Shown: positions 36,387-45,443, counted from the stretch's first letter. The stretch is DNA of 64,000 bases from Alkalilimnicola ehrlichii (GCF_003399765.1 NZ_NFZV01000001.1:409704-473703), one strand, 5' to 3'. Notes: a model not told the origin generated them from the letters alone. A program made the numbers and translations.

Positions 36387-37649
36387 ATGGCAACTAAAAA
36401 CGCATTCTATGCACAGTCGGGTGGCGTGACCGCCGTTATCAACGCAAGCGCCTGCGGGCTGATCGAGGCCGCGCGCGAACACAAGGACGTTATCGGAACC
36501 GTATACGCCGGCCGTAACGGCATCATCGGCGCTTTACAGGAAGAGTTGATCGATACCTCCCATGCATCCGATGCAGCGATTGCGGCTCTGCGGCATACCC
36601 CGGCCGGTGCTTTCGGCTCCTGCCGATACAAATTGAAGGGGTTGGAAGAAAACAAGGCTCAGTACGAACGGCTGATCGAGGTGTTCGAGGCGCACAATAT
36701 CGGTTATTTCTTCTATAACGGTGGCGGCGACTCCCAGGATACCGCGCATAAGGTTTCCCAGCTTGGCGAGAAGATGGGGTACCCCATTACCTGTATCGGT
36801 ATACCCAAGACTGTCGATAACGACCTGCCGATTACCGACTGCTGTCCTGGTTTTGGCTCTGTCGCCAAATATGTGGCCGTCTCGACGCGCGAAGCGGGGC
36901 TTGATGTCGCATCGATGGCGGAAACCTCCACGAAGGTCTTCGTTTTGGAAGTCATGGGACGCCATGCGGGTTGGATTGCGGCCGCAGCCGGGTTGGCGAG
37001 CGAACAGGCGGGCGACCCGCCGCACATTATTTTATTACCCGAAGTGCCTTTGGACGAGCAGCGCTTTCTCGCTCAGGTCAAAGAATGCGTTCAGACCTAC
37101 GGCTATTGTGTCGTTGTCGTCTCCGAGGGGGTTCGTAACCAGCAAGGGCAATTCTTGTCCGACCTCGGCTGCGTCGATGCTTTCGGGCATAAACAGTTGG
37201 GCGGTGTGGCTCAAGTCATCGCGCAGAAGGTTAAAGACGCGCATGGCTACAAGTACCATTATGCGATCGCCGATTACCTGCAACGCTCCGCGCGCCATAT
37301 AGCGTCGAAGACGGACGTCGATCAAGCCTACGCATTGGGGCGTGCAGCGCTAAAATTGGCGCTGGAAGGGCGAAACGCAGTCATGCCCACCATCGTTCGC
37401 ACCTCCGATGAGCCTTATCGGTGGGAGATTGGCGTTGCCGACCTCGGCGATGTCGCCAATATCGAGCGCAAGCTTCCGGCCGAGTATATTCGCCCGGATG
37501 GTATGGGGATTACCGAGGCTTGTCGGCGTTATTTGCAGCCTTTGATTCAAGGGGAAGACTACCCGCCTTACCGAAACGGATTGCCGGAGTACGTGCGGTT
37601 GGAAGGCCATATGGCCGCAAAGAAGCTGGCGCCGTTCCCTATGAAATAA
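36387..37649 (+). CDS. pfp: Pyrophosphate-dependent 6-phosphofructokinase
   Basis: 420 aa. Phosphorylates fructose 6-phosphate using PPi in place of ATP, a reversible step. Family motifs: GGVTAVINASACGLIEAA, YNGGGDSQDTAHKVSQ (Asp at the site that decides phosphate donor), GIPKTVDNDLPITD (Lys typical of PPi enzymes) and VMGRHAGWIAAAAG. The length and motifs fit the 'long-form' PFP found in methylotrophic and chemolithotrophic gammaproteobacteria, where it can also act on sedoheptulose phosphate. Pyrophosphatase lies next door. ATP use cannot be fully excluded without assay. Confidence 0.88.
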   Translation: MATKNAFYAQSGGVTAVINASACGLIEAAREHKDVIGTVYAGRNGIIGALQEELIDTSHASDAAIAALRHTPAGAFGSCRYKLKGLEENKAQYERLIEVFEAHNIGYFFYNGGGDSQDTAHKVSQLGEKMGYPITCIGIPKTVDNDLPITDCCPGFGSVAKYVAVSTREAGLDVASMAETSTKVFVLEVMGRHAGWIAAAAGLASEQAGDPPHIILLPEVPLDEQRFLAQVKECVQTYGYCVVVVSEGVRNQQGQFLSDLGCVDAFGHKQLGGVAQVIAQKVKDAHGYKYHYAIADYLQRSARHIASKTDVDQAYALGRAALKLALEGRNAVMPTIVRTSDEPYRWEIGVADLGDVANIERKLPAEYIRPDGMGITEACRRYLQPLIQGEDYPPYRNGLPEYVRLEGHMAAKKLAPFPMK

Positions 37650-37713
37650 AGCTCGGGCGCTTATCGCTAGCGGGGCGGAATGCATCCGGCTCTCGTAAGT
37701 CGTGATTTTGCTT

Positions 37714-37719
37714 TATAAT
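37714..37719 (+). promoter_or_regulatory. -10 element for ppa
   Basis: Perfect TATAAT at 37714-37719, 90 bp upstream of the ppa ATG. The -35 at the right distance (TCTCGT) is poor, so this is a candidate promoter only. Confidence 0.4.
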
Positions 37720-37808
37720 CCGCCCCGCCATCCGGTTTGCCTAGTAGTCTGCTAGACCGCAAGCCGGCACACTTCTTTCGCAATTCGATTCAGCACTGGA
37801 GGATCACC

Positions 37809-38357
37809 ATGAGCCTGGAAAAGGTTACGCCCGGCAAAGCCGTTCCCGACGACATCAACGTCATCATCGAAATTCCGCTGCGTGGCGAACCGATCAAGTA
37901 CGAGGTCGATAAAGACACCGGCACCATGATGGTCGATCGTTTTATGGCGACGGCTATGCACTACCCGTGCAACTACGGCTACATTCCGCACACTCTGTGC
38001 GAAGATGGTGACCCTGCCGACGTTTTGGTCATCACCCCCGTGCCGGTAATTACGGGCTCTGTGATCCGCTGCCGCCCGATCGGTGTGTTGGAAATGACGG
38101 ACGAATCCGGCGGCGACGCCAAAATTCTAGCTGTCCCGGTCGGTAAGCTGACCACGATGTACGACGACGTTCAGTCTATTGACGACCTGCCCCGCCTGGT
38201 GCTGGACCAAATCAGCCACTTCTTCGAGCACTATAAAGACCTTGAGAAAGGTAAATGGGTGAAGATCGAAGGCTGGAAGGGCGTTGAGGCGGCCAAAGCC
38301 GAAATTCAAAGCTCGGTCGAACGTTATGAGAGCGCCGCTGTAAAGCCTAATTTCTAG
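37809..38357 (+). CDS. ppa: Inorganic pyrophosphatase, family I
   Basis: 182 aa. Splits PPi into two phosphates. Metal and substrate residues are in [29 protein letters not shown] and the signature DGDPADVLV (D65, D67, D70 in E. coli numbering). ATG at 37809 follows GGAGGATCACC. Having its own TATAAT box lets it be expressed apart from pfp. The two neighbours compete for PPi: one spends it on sugar phosphate, the other destroys it. Confidence 0.96.
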   Translation: MSLEKVTPGKAVPDDINVIIEIPLRGEPIKYEVDKDTGTMMVDRFMATAMHYPCNYGYIPHTLCEDGDPADVLVITPVPVITGSVIRCRPIGVLEMTDESGGDAKILAVPVGKLTTMYDDVQSIDDLPRLVLDQISHFFEHYKDLEKGKWVKIEGWKGVEAAKAEIQSSVERYESAAVKPNF

Positions 38358-38684
38358 TAGGCGCCGAGCAAGCTTCTCCAGCAGGGGCTTTTGCTGATCG
38401 CTGTCCTGCTAAGCTTTTAGCCTCCGGACAGGAGGCTTGCATTGGGGGGTTGGTCGATGTGTGACTTACCCCCATTTTTCGGCACGGACACAAGGCAATC
38501 TTATAGATACAAGCGGTCGTCTCTCCCTGTTTTGCAATCTTGAGGAGTACGTTCGTTTGGACTACTGGACATTGGGTTGAAGAGCCCCGATAATCCGGCA
38601 ATCTTGCGTCGTACCAGGGAAGGCCGAGTGAGCGTCGCTCAGCCTGAACGAATTCTATGCCGCCACTGGTTGGAGGTAGGTCGT
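38358..38684. other. Intergenic region after ppa
   Basis: 327 bp with only the hairpin noted above. The reading frame of the next gene is open back to 38577 but there is no start signal before 38685. Confidence 0.3.
38419..38437 (+). terminator. Possible ppa terminator hairpin
   Basis: AGCCTCC (38419-38425) and GGAGGCT (38431-38437) with a five-base loop, about 60 bp after the ppa stop. No T-tract. Confidence 0.3.
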
Positions 38685-39011
38685 ATGCCAAGGGTCATGA
38701 CGACGAGGCAACTCGCCCGAGAAAACCGGCGTTATGCATCCACTGGCGGAGTCAGTGAATGTAACAGCGGGCAAGGGTTTCGTCCGGCCTTTCGTGATAG
38801 CGCAACCGGGGTGTTATACCTCTCCAGAAGTCAAAATGGTTCGTTAGCACCGTTTCATTGTCTGGACGGTTTGCCCACCGAGTTAGTTGAAGCCCGCGAC
38901 CCGACAGGCCGGGTCGTTGCCGTCAAGCCGACCATCGAGGCTGGCTTTGAGCGGAACGGGCGCTTCTATACGCGAGCGGAAGCTGCTGCTGTTGTTAGCC
39001 AAGAAAGCTGA
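38685..39011 (+). CDS. Conserved-looking hypothetical protein, 108 aa
   Basis: Start at 38685 (MPRVMTTRQLARENRRYAS) is set by GGAGG eight bases upstream. The N-terminal 35 residues look disordered. The rest reads FRPAFRDSATGVLYLSRSQ, GSLAPFHCLDGLPTELV, DPTGRVVAVKPTIEAGF, ERNGRFYTRAEAA, a compact beta-rich domain of about 70 residues. I have the impression that PAFRD, APFH.LDGLP and GRFYTR recur in uncharacterised proteobacterial proteins, but cannot name a family. No signal peptide or membrane helix. It stands alone between ppa and prmA. Confidence 0.7.
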   Translation: MPRVMTTRQLARENRRYASTGGVSECNSGQGFRPAFRDSATGVLYLSRSQNGSLAPFHCLDGLPTELVEARDPTGRVVAVKPTIEAGFERNGRFYTRAEAAAVVSQES

Positions 39012-39115
39012 GCGGCGTCGCGACAACATCAACAATAACGACTGAAGGGGTCAGTGCTGTGCAGCTTCGCTGCTAGCTGCGACTGGCTTTGTTCGGCAGC
39101 TTGGCAGGCGTATAC

Positions 39116-39994
39116 ATGGGCTTCTTACAAGTCGCATTCCAGATCGATTCCCAAGCATCCCTCCTTATCGAGCCTTTGTTGGAGGAACTCGGCGCGCAGG
39201 CGATTACCTTCGAAGACCCGGGCGGGGAACCTGTGCTGGAGCCAGGCGTAGGCGAAAATCCGCTGTGGAGCGAGGTTAGGTTGCTGGCGCTATTCGACGA
39301 AAACATGAGCGCGGACCTCGTTCATGCTGCGGTACAGGAAGCGCTGGACGGCAAAGCGCCGCAGGCCTGGAGCGTTGAACGGTTGGGAGATCGCTGCTGG
39401 GAACGCGCCTGGATGGATGACTTCAAGCCGATGCGGTTCGGAGAGCGCTTGTGGGTTTGCCCGACGACAGTATCGCCACCCGCACCGGAAGCGGTGAACC
39501 TGCGCCTTGACCCCGGCTTGGCGTTCGGAACCGGAACGCATGCGACTACGGCGTTATGCCTGCGTTGGCTCGACCGTATGCCTTTAGAAGGTGCTCACGT
39601 CATAGATTTTGGCTGCGGCTCCGGTATTCTTGGGGTCGCGTCCCTCTTGCTTGGCGCAAAACATTGTGTCGCTATCGATAACGACCCTCAGGCTCTCTTA
39701 GCGACCGGCGAGAACGCTGAGCGCAACGGCGTTAGTCCGTACATCGAAACTTTTTTGCCGGAGGCAGCGCCTGAGGTCGAGGCGGACTATGTGGTCGCTA
39801 ATATATTGGCTGGGACATTAATCGAGCTGGCGCCTGTTATTGAAACAAAGGTCCGCAGTGGCGGGAGGCTCGCCTTGTCGGGGATATTGGAAGAACAGGC
39901 TGAGGCCGTTAGCCATGTTTATAAAGCCTGGTTTGATCTGAATGCGCCCGAAGTGGAAGACGGCTGGGTGCTTTTACAGGGTGTGAAACGCTAA
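39116..39994 (+). CDS. prmA: Ribosomal protein L11 methyltransferase
   Basis: 292 aa. Trimethylates ribosomal protein L11. The N-terminal L11-binding domain (GFLQVAFQIDSQASLLIEPLL) is followed by a Rossmann fold with VIDFGCGSGILGVASLLLGA, the acidic loop CVAIDNDPQAL and the motif VVANILAGTLIELAP. Start at 39116 matches family N-termini, though the ribosome binding site is weak (GGCAGG). The gene order prmA, DUF3426, fis, purH is typical of gammaproteobacteria. Confidence 0.95.
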   Translation: MGFLQVAFQIDSQASLLIEPLLEELGAQAITFEDPGGEPVLEPGVGENPLWSEVRLLALFDENMSADLVHAAVQEALDGKAPQAWSVERLGDRCWERAWMDDFKPMRFGERLWVCPTTVSPPAPEAVNLRLDPGLAFGTGTHATTALCLRWLDRMPLEGAHVIDFGCGSGILGVASLLLGAKHCVAIDNDPQALLATGENAERNGVSPYIETFLPEAAPEVEADYVVANILAGTLIELAPVIETKVRSGGRLALSGILEEQAEAVSHVYKAWFDLNAPEVEDGWVLLQGVKR

Positions 39995-40003
39995 AGTATC
40001 GGC

Positions 40004-41026
40004 ATGTACACGCAATGCAGCCATTGCCTGACACTGTTTCGTGTCTCGCCGCGACAGCTCGACGTCGCTGGTGGGCAGGTTCGTTGTTGTCTGTGCAATC
40101 GTCCCTTCGATGCGCATGACACCTTGTGCGAGCGTTTGCCGCCGGGTTTGGCCGCGGAATATAGTCCCGCGCGCGAACATGAGGCGACAGCGGTTGTAGA
40201 AACCCCAACGAAGGACGCTAACGAGGCAGGGGAGGGGCTTGTCGGCCCTGAGGGCAGCGAGTCCGAACGGTACGATCCTGAACTCGGAGCGCTGCCGGAA
40301 CTTAATATCGAAGCCGAGCCGCTGCCTGCATTGGAGCCGGAGCTAAACGATGCGGTAGAGGTGGGGGAGAGTGCGGTTGCCGACGAAGATCCGCCTGCTA
40401 GAGGGGGAGCGCAAGCGCCGAGCGCGGTCGACGCAGTACCTGCGGATGCGATTGCAAGCGAGGCTCGGGCCGACTTCTCTACCGAGTTGGATTTACGCTT
40501 CGAGCCGGAGCTGGAGGCCGCCGAAAAGGCGGCTGTGCACGCTCAGCCCGCCGGGCGTACGGCTTTATGGGCGAGCGGGATCTTGCTGCTCATTGCTGCT
40601 TTGGTCCTGCAATACGCCTATTTTGCCCGCGACGACCTTGCGCGACATACCGAATTAAGGCCGCTGTTGGAGCGGATGTGCACTCTGGTGGGGTGTGAGC
40701 TGGCATTGCCGCGCGCTGCGGACCGCTTTCGCATCGTTCACCGGCAAGTCGCGCCTCATCCCGAGGTGGGCGGAGCCTTATTGGTCGAGGCCCGGTTCCG
40801 CAATGAAGCGGGCTTTAAACAGGCTTATCCCCAGTTGGGCCTTACATTGTTCGATGCGAACGGGCGACGCACAGGCTATCGCTGGTTTGCGCCGGAGGAA
40901 TATTTGGCCGCCGATGCGGTGCCGGCTATAGCCGAGGGAATGCCTGCCCAAGCGACGGTGGCGGTGCGGCTGGAGATTGAGGACCCTGGTAACGGTAGCG
41001 AGAATTTCGAGTTCGGGTTCCGGTGA
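40004..41026 (+). CDS. DUF3426 zinc-ribbon membrane protein
   Basis: 340 aa. N-terminal MJ0042-type zinc ribbon: MYTQCSHCLTLFRV ... GQVRCCLCNRPFDA (two CxxC knuckles). Then a long, acidic, Pro/Glu-rich linker (about 50-180), a transmembrane helix (ALWASGILLLIAALVLQYAYF, about 187-207) and a C-terminal DUF3426 domain (LRPLLERMCTLVGCELALPR, VEARFRNEAGFKQAYPQL). The family is widespread next to prmA but its function is unknown. It starts 9 bp after prmA and is probably co-transcribed. Confidence 0.88.
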   Translation: MYTQCSHCLTLFRVSPRQLDVAGGQVRCCLCNRPFDAHDTLCERLPPGLAAEYSPAREHEATAVVETPTKDANEAGEGLVGPEGSESERYDPELGALPELNIEAEPLPALEPELNDAVEVGESAVADEDPPARGGAQAPSAVDAVPADAIASEARADFSTELDLRFEPELEAAEKAAVHAQPAGRTALWASGILLLIAALVLQYAYFARDDLARHTELRPLLERMCTLVGCELALPRAADRFRIVHRQVAPHPEVGGALLVEARFRNEAGFKQAYPQLGLTLFDANGRRTGYRWFAPEEYLAADAVPAIAEGMPAQATVAVRLEIEDPGNGSENFEFGFR

Positions 41027-41385
41027 TCTCCTTTCTCGACTGTGCCGGCTAATAATCGGGTTGTTTTTCGTCACCCTCTTTAAACTGGCAGCGCTTTAGA
41101 GTTATGATCATCTGCCGCGCAACGCGAACCGGCTGACTGTGCTATGGGATTTTTATGTCCGCCCGCTGCGCATAGTGGCGCCGTTTGATAGCGAAAGGGG
41201 GCGGAGACAAGCAAGACAGCAGCTCGGTTTGGCCGAGTCTTATGTCCCTCCGTGGCGCTATTTGCGGTCAGCGCCGAAACGATACGAACCTGAGGGAGGC
41301 AAGGCGGCGATTGCGTTGTGTCTGCCATCCCGTTTGTCTTTATTTCAGCCGTTAACGGCTACCCGGTTGCCAGCACGTACGAGAT
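41027..41385. other. Intergenic region between DUF3426 and fis, no dusB
   Basis: 359 bp. In many gammaproteobacteria dusB lies here and is co-transcribed with fis; no part of DusB can be recognised in any frame. An open frame of 114 codons (41139-41483) has no ribosome binding site, overlaps fis and resembles nothing. A perfect 14-bp palindrome AGCCGTTAACGGCT is at 41347-41360, 25 bp before fis. Confidence 0.5.
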
Positions 41386-41685
41386 ATGGAAGAACAAGCG
41401 ACGACAAGAGAAGTCTCATCTCCGGTGCGTCTCGACTCGCAGTCGAACGCCGCCGTAGGGCCGATCCGCGCGTGTGTCAGTGACGCCTTGGCAACGTACT
41501 TCGAGCAGCTTAACGGCCACGATTGCGAAGGTTTGTACCGCTTAGTGCTGGCGGAGGTCGAGATCCCTATGCTGGAAGCCGTTATGCAGTATTGCGGCGG
41601 CAATCAGACCAAAGCGGCTCAAGTCTTGGGTATTAACCGCGGCACATTGCGGAAAAAGCTACAGCAGTACGACCTCGACGACTGA
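41386..41685 (+). CDS. fis: DNA-binding protein Fis
   Basis: 99 aa, nearly the E. coli length of 98. Nucleoid protein that bends DNA and stimulates rRNA promoters in fast growth. The C-terminal helix-turn-helix GNQTKAAQVLGINRGTLRKKLQQY is intact (key residues N, T, K, R), and the dimerisation region LYRLVLAEVEIPMLEAVMQY precedes it. The ribosome binding site is weak (GAG). It leads into purH, as in other gammaproteobacteria. Confidence 0.95.
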   Translation: MEEQATTREVSSPVRLDSQSNAAVGPIRACVSDALATYFEQLNGHDCEGLYRLVLAEVEIPMLEAVMQYCGGNQTKAAQVLGINRGTLRKKLQQYDLDD

Positions 41686-41885
41686 GTGCGGATATCTTCA
41701 TTGCCCTGACGTGTGCGAGCGTATCGCTCGGTGGTGAATCGGTCTAGCGTCAGAGGATAAAATCGATCGTAAAGTGATTAACCTCGGCTTCGTGACCCAG
41801 TGCGATTTCAAACCGATAGAGCTTACGTCATTTCGATCGTTAATACTTTCTATCCCGCAGCGCTCCAAAGGCGGGCGCAATCGGC

Positions 41886-41891
41886 TATAAT
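41886..41891 (+). promoter_or_regulatory. -10 element for purHD
   Basis: Perfect TATAAT 51 bp upstream of the purH ATG. The matching -35 (CTCCAA) is weak. A half PurR-like string GCGCAATCGG sits directly before it but does not make a full PurR box. Confidence 0.45.
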
Positions 41892-41941
41892 GCCGGCCCT
41901 TTAATTAGTCATATACTACTGTAACGAAGGGAAGCCGCCAT

Positions 41942-43519
41942 ATGTCATCTTCAGACTCACGGCCCATTCAACGTGCGCTTATCAGTGTTTCCGATAAAAC
42001 CGGCATTGTTGAGTTCGCTCAGGCGCTGCAGCGTCAAAATGTAGAAATCCTATCTACCGGCGGTACCGCTAAATTGCTGAGCGACAATGGTGTGCCTGTG
42101 GTCGAAGTTTCCGATTACACGGGTTTTCCCGAGATGATGGCCGGACGTGTCAAAACGCTGCACCCGAAAGTGCATGGCGGCCTATTAGGGCGCCGCGGTC
42201 TCGATGACGACGTTATGGTGGAGCATGACATCCAACCCATCGACTTGCTCGTCGTCAATCTTTATCCCTTCGAAGCCACTATCGCCCGCGAAGGGTGTAC
42301 GTTGGCCGACGCGATCGAGAACATCGACATCGGTGGGCCGGCGATGGTGCGTTCGGCGGCGAAGAATCACGCTGCCGTAGCGGTGGTAACGGACGTTGAG
42401 GATTACCCGTTAATTGCAGATGAATTGGCGAGTCAAGGCGGCTTGAGACGGGAAACCCGCTTTCGGCTTGCGGTAAAGGCTTTCGAGCACACCGCGCGTT
42501 ACGATGGGGCGATTGCCAATTATCTTGGCAGCGTCCGCCAGGAGGGTGAGCGGGAGCGGTTTCCGAATACGTATAATATTCAGCTGGTTAAAGCGGCCGA
42601 TATGCGTTACGGGGAGAACCCTCATCAGGCTGCGGCTTTCTATCGGGAGCATGGATGGCAGGAGCCTTCTGTCGCGACTGCACGGCAGTTGCAGGGGAAA
42701 GCCTTGTCTTTCAACAATGTTGCCGACACCGATGCGGCGCTTGAGTGCGTGAAAACGTTCTCCGAGCCGGCCTGTGTTATCGTAAAACACGCCAATCCTT
42801 GTGGCGTCGCGATCGGTGCTAGCTTGGAAGATGCTTACGATGGCGCGTTCGCGACCGATCCGACTTCGGCGTTTGGCGGGATTATCGCATTCAACAGTCC
42901 TTTGGACGCGGCCACTGCCAAGGCCGTTATCGAGCGACAGTTCGTCGAAGTGATCATCGCGCCGGAAGTGACCGATGAGGCGTTGGCCGTTACTGCCACC
43001 AAGCCTAACGTCCGAGTGCTTGCCTGCGGCAACTGGGAGCGCAAGCGCGACGAGGCGTTCGATTACAAACGCGTCAACGGTGGCCTCTTAGTGCAGCAGC
43101 GCGATATTGCCACGATCGATCCGGCTAACTTGAGAGTAGTTACCCGCCGCAAGCCGACCGAAGCCGAACTCGACGACCTGTTATTTGCTTGGAATGTTGT
43201 TCGATTTGTTAAATCCAACGCCATTGTGTATGCCGGCGGCGGTCGTACCGTTGGCATTGGAGCGGGCCAAATGAGTCGGGTTTTCAGCGCGCATATCGCT
43301 GCGACCAAAGCCATTGAAGCAGGTCTGTCGGTGGCCGGCTCGGTGATGGCCTCCGATGCATTCTTCCCCTTCCGCGACGGACTTGATCAAGCTGGCGAAG
43401 CCGGTGTGAAGGCCGTGATCCAACCGGGAGGTTCGGTCAGGGATGAAGAAGTAATCGCAGCGGCGGACGAGCATGGCATGGCTATGCTCTTTACCGGAAT
43501 GCGTCATTTCCGTCATTAA
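41942..43519 (+). CDS. purH: Bifunctional AICAR transformylase/IMP cyclohydrolase
   Basis: 525 aa. Last two steps of IMP synthesis. The N-terminal MGS-like cyclohydrolase domain starts [18 protein letters not shown] (about 12-30) and shows [10 protein letters not shown] and [18 protein letters not shown]. The C-terminal transformylase carries [28 protein letters not shown] (catalytic His), [11 protein letters not shown] and the C-terminal FTGMRHFRH. Both domains are complete. purD follows after 54 bp. Confidence 0.97.
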   Translation: MSSSDSRPIQRALISVSDKTGIVEFAQALQRQNVEILSTGGTAKLLSDNGVPVVEVSDYTGFPEMMAGRVKTLHPKVHGGLLGRRGLDDDVMVEHDIQPIDLLVVNLYPFEATIAREGCTLADAIENIDIGGPAMVRSAAKNHAAVAVVTDVEDYPLIADELASQGGLRRETRFRLAVKAFEHTARYDGAIANYLGSVRQEGERERFPNTYNIQLVKAADMRYGENPHQAAAFYREHGWQEPSVATARQLQGKALSFNNVADTDAALECVKTFSEPACVIVKHANPCGVAIGASLEDAYDGAFATDPTSAFGGIIAFNSPLDAATAKAVIERQFVEVIIAPEVTDEALAVTATKPNVRVLACGNWERKRDEAFDYKRVNGGLLVQQRDIATIDPANLRVVTRRKPTEAELDDLLFAWNVVRFVKSNAIVYAGGGRTVGIGAGQMSRVFSAHIAATKAIEAGLSVAGSVMASDAFFPFRDGLDQAGEAGVKAVIQPGGSVRDEEVIAAADEHGMAMLFTGMRHFRH

Positions 43520-43573
43520 GCCATCGGTCCGTCGATGTCGGCGGCAGATTTTACTGAACTAGGGAGCAATGCG

Positions 43574-44866
43574 ATGAAGGTGCTCATTATCGGCGGAGGA
43601 GGTCGAGAACACGCGCTTGCGTGGAAGGCCGCCCAGTCGGCGCGGGTAGAGTCGGTCTATGTAGCCCCGGGTAACGCCGGTACCGCGCTGGAGCCGAAAG
43701 TGCATAACATCCAAGTCGGCGCTGAGGATATTCCGGCTTTGGTCGGATTTGCTAGCAGCAACGGAGTGGATCTCTGCATCGTCGGGCCGGAAGCTCCGCT
43801 GGTAGCGGGTGTAGTCGATGCCTTTCAGGAGGCAGGTATCCGTTGTTTCGGCCCCTCGCGCGCTGCTGCCGAACTGGAGGGTTCGAAGGCATTTACCAAA
43901 GAGTTCCTGTCGCGGCACGAGATTCCGACCGCAGAGTATCGGACATTCACTGACTTAGACGAAGCTCGCGATTATATCCGCGAGCGGGGTGCGCCTATCG
44001 TCGTGAAAGCGGACGGTTTAGCGGCTGGCAAAGGCGTTGTTGTCGCACGCAGTATCGATGAGGCTATCGTCGCGGCTGAAGACATGCTTTCCGGCAATGC
44101 GTTCGGCGAGGCCGGTGCCAGGGTTGTGGTTGAAGACTTCCTGGAAGGCGAGGAAGTCAGCTTCATCGTCATGGTCGATGGGGAGCATATTCTGCCGCTG
44201 GCTTCGAGCCAGGACCATAAGGCGCGCGATAACGGCGACCAAGGCCCGAATACGGGTGGAATGGGCGCGTACTCGCCGGCGCCGGCTTTGACCCCGGCGC
44301 TGCACGAGAGAGTGATGCGTGAAATCGTCGAGCCTACTGTGCGCGGTATGGCTGCCGACGGACGCCGTTATACGGGCTTTCTGTATGCCGGTTTGATGAT
44401 TGGCGCTGATGGTACGCCACGGGTGCTGGAGTATAACTGCCGTATGGGCGACCCTGAAACCCAGCCCATTATGCTTCGTTTGCGCACGGATCTGATCGAT
44501 CTATGCGAAGCGGCGGTTGACGGCCAGCTTCATAAAGTTAGCGTTGACTGGGACCCGCGGACCAGTGTCGGCGTCGTAATGGCGGCGGGTGGATATCCGG
44601 GCTCCTACCGCAAAGGGCAAGTCATTAGCGGTTTGCCCCAAGGGGAGTATGAGGATCGCAAGGTTTTTCATGCCGGAACGGCCTTGAACGAGGAAGGCCA
44701 GGTTGTAAGCAGCGGTGGGCGCGTCTTGTGTGTCTGTGCGCTTGGAACGACGGTTTCGGTTGCGCAGCGCAATGCTTATGAGCTAGTTAAGCAAATCGAT
44801 TGGGACGATGCGTTTTACCGAACCGACATCGGTTACCGTGCGATAGCCAGGGAGCAGGCGGAATAA
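43574..44866 (+). CDS. purD: Phosphoribosylamine--glycine ligase
   Basis: 430 aa, ATP-grasp enzyme that makes GAR in purine synthesis. VLIIGGGGREHALAWKAAQS at the N-terminus, ATP-binding VVKADGLAAGKGVVVA, DQGPNTGGMGAYSPAP and EYNCRMGDPETQPIM are all present. ATG at 43574 is set by GGGAG seven bases upstream; a longer frame from 43535 lacks a site. Ends purHD, closed by a strong terminator. Confidence 0.97.
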   Translation: MKVLIIGGGGREHALAWKAAQSARVESVYVAPGNAGTALEPKVHNIQVGAEDIPALVGFASSNGVDLCIVGPEAPLVAGVVDAFQEAGIRCFGPSRAAAELEGSKAFTKEFLSRHEIPTAEYRTFTDLDEARDYIRERGAPIVVKADGLAAGKGVVVARSIDEAIVAAEDMLSGNAFGEAGARVVVEDFLEGEEVSFIVMVDGEHILPLASSQDHKARDNGDQGPNTGGMGAYSPAPALTPALHERVMREIVEPTVRGMAADGRRYTGFLYAGLMIGADGTPRVLEYNCRMGDPETQPIMLRLRTDLIDLCEAAVDGQLHKVSVDWDPRTSVGVVMAAGGYPGSYRKGQVISGLPQGEYEDRKVFHAGTALNEEGQVVSSGGRVLCVCALGTTVSVAQRNAYELVKQIDWDDAFYRTDIGYRAIAREQAE

Positions 44867-44901
44867 ACGGCTTGTTCTTTTCTGTGGACGACGCATTATA
44901 C

Positions 44902-44929
44902 AAAAAGCCGGCATAAACGCCGGCTTTTT
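44902..44929 (+). terminator. Rho-independent terminator of purHD
   Basis: AAAAAGCCGGC (44902-44912), loop ATAAAC, GCCGGCTTTTT (44919-44929). Eleven-base stem with a T-run on both strands, so possibly bidirectional. Confidence 0.92.
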
Positions 44930-45100
44930 AGTCTTTCGGATACCTGTGACGGTAGCCGGTTTTCAATGGGCTCTCAACAAATGCCAGAATGGCCCCAAGG
45001 TTTCTCGGAGAGCGCGACGCGTTGCTGGGTTGGATGTCGCTCAGCTTCTCGATGGTTCAGGTAGATCTTCTATCTGAAGGCTTATCTAGGTGAGACGCAT

Positions 45101-45388
45101 ATGAAAGCGAAGGATATGTTCAAGCATCAACTGAAGTGGGCACTATTAGCTTATGCAGTTGGCGTGCTTGTGCTCGCTCTCGCGGTGGCTTTGCGCTCGC
45201 TAAGCGTTGGGATGGCCGCGGCGTTGTTTATTCTTAGTATTAGCCTCGGCGCTAGAGCCACGATGCGCTGCCCGTTTTGTCAGCGCTCGGTAGCGAGCGA
45301 CATTATCCGCTGGCCGTTAGTGTGGGAAAGTCGGGTGCCTGAGCGGTGTCCGCATTGCAACACAGAGCTGGATAAGAATATTTATTAG
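45101..45388 (+). CDS. Small membrane protein with C-terminal zinc ribbon
   Basis: 95 aa. Two closely spaced hydrophobic helices (WALLAYAVGVLVLALAVAL at 13-31 and VGMAAALFILSISLGARA at about 36-53) are followed by a rubredoxin-like zinc knuckle pair: CPFCQRSV at about 57 and CPHCNTEL at about 83. Both termini would be cytoplasmic. No family is recognised. ATG follows AGGTGAG by about seven bases, and a near-perfect 51-base palindrome begins four bases after the stop. Confidence 0.7.
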   Translation: MKAKDMFKHQLKWALLAYAVGVLVLALAVALRSLSVGMAAALFILSISLGARATMRCPFCQRSVASDIIRWPLVWESRVPERCPHCNTELDKNIY

Positions 45389-45392
45389 GTTT

Positions 45393-45443
45393 GCGGTTGC
45401 TTTGTTGGAATTAGTTTTAAACTAACTCCAACAAAGCAACCGC
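45393..45443. repeat. 51-base near-perfect palindrome
   Basis: GCGGTTGCTTTGTTGGA (45393-45409) pairs fully with 45427-45443; after one mismatch the pairing continues inward (TTAGTT with AACTAA). As RNA it would form a hairpin of about 23 bp. It lies right after the zinc-ribbon gene and about 100 bp before the adenosyltransferase gene. No T-tract follows on the plus strand. Confidence 0.75.

Noticed and set aside
41139-41483. 114-codon frame between DUF3426 and fis, considered as a dusB remnant
   Set aside because: No DusB motif, no ribosome binding site, and it overlaps fis by about 100 bp in another frame.
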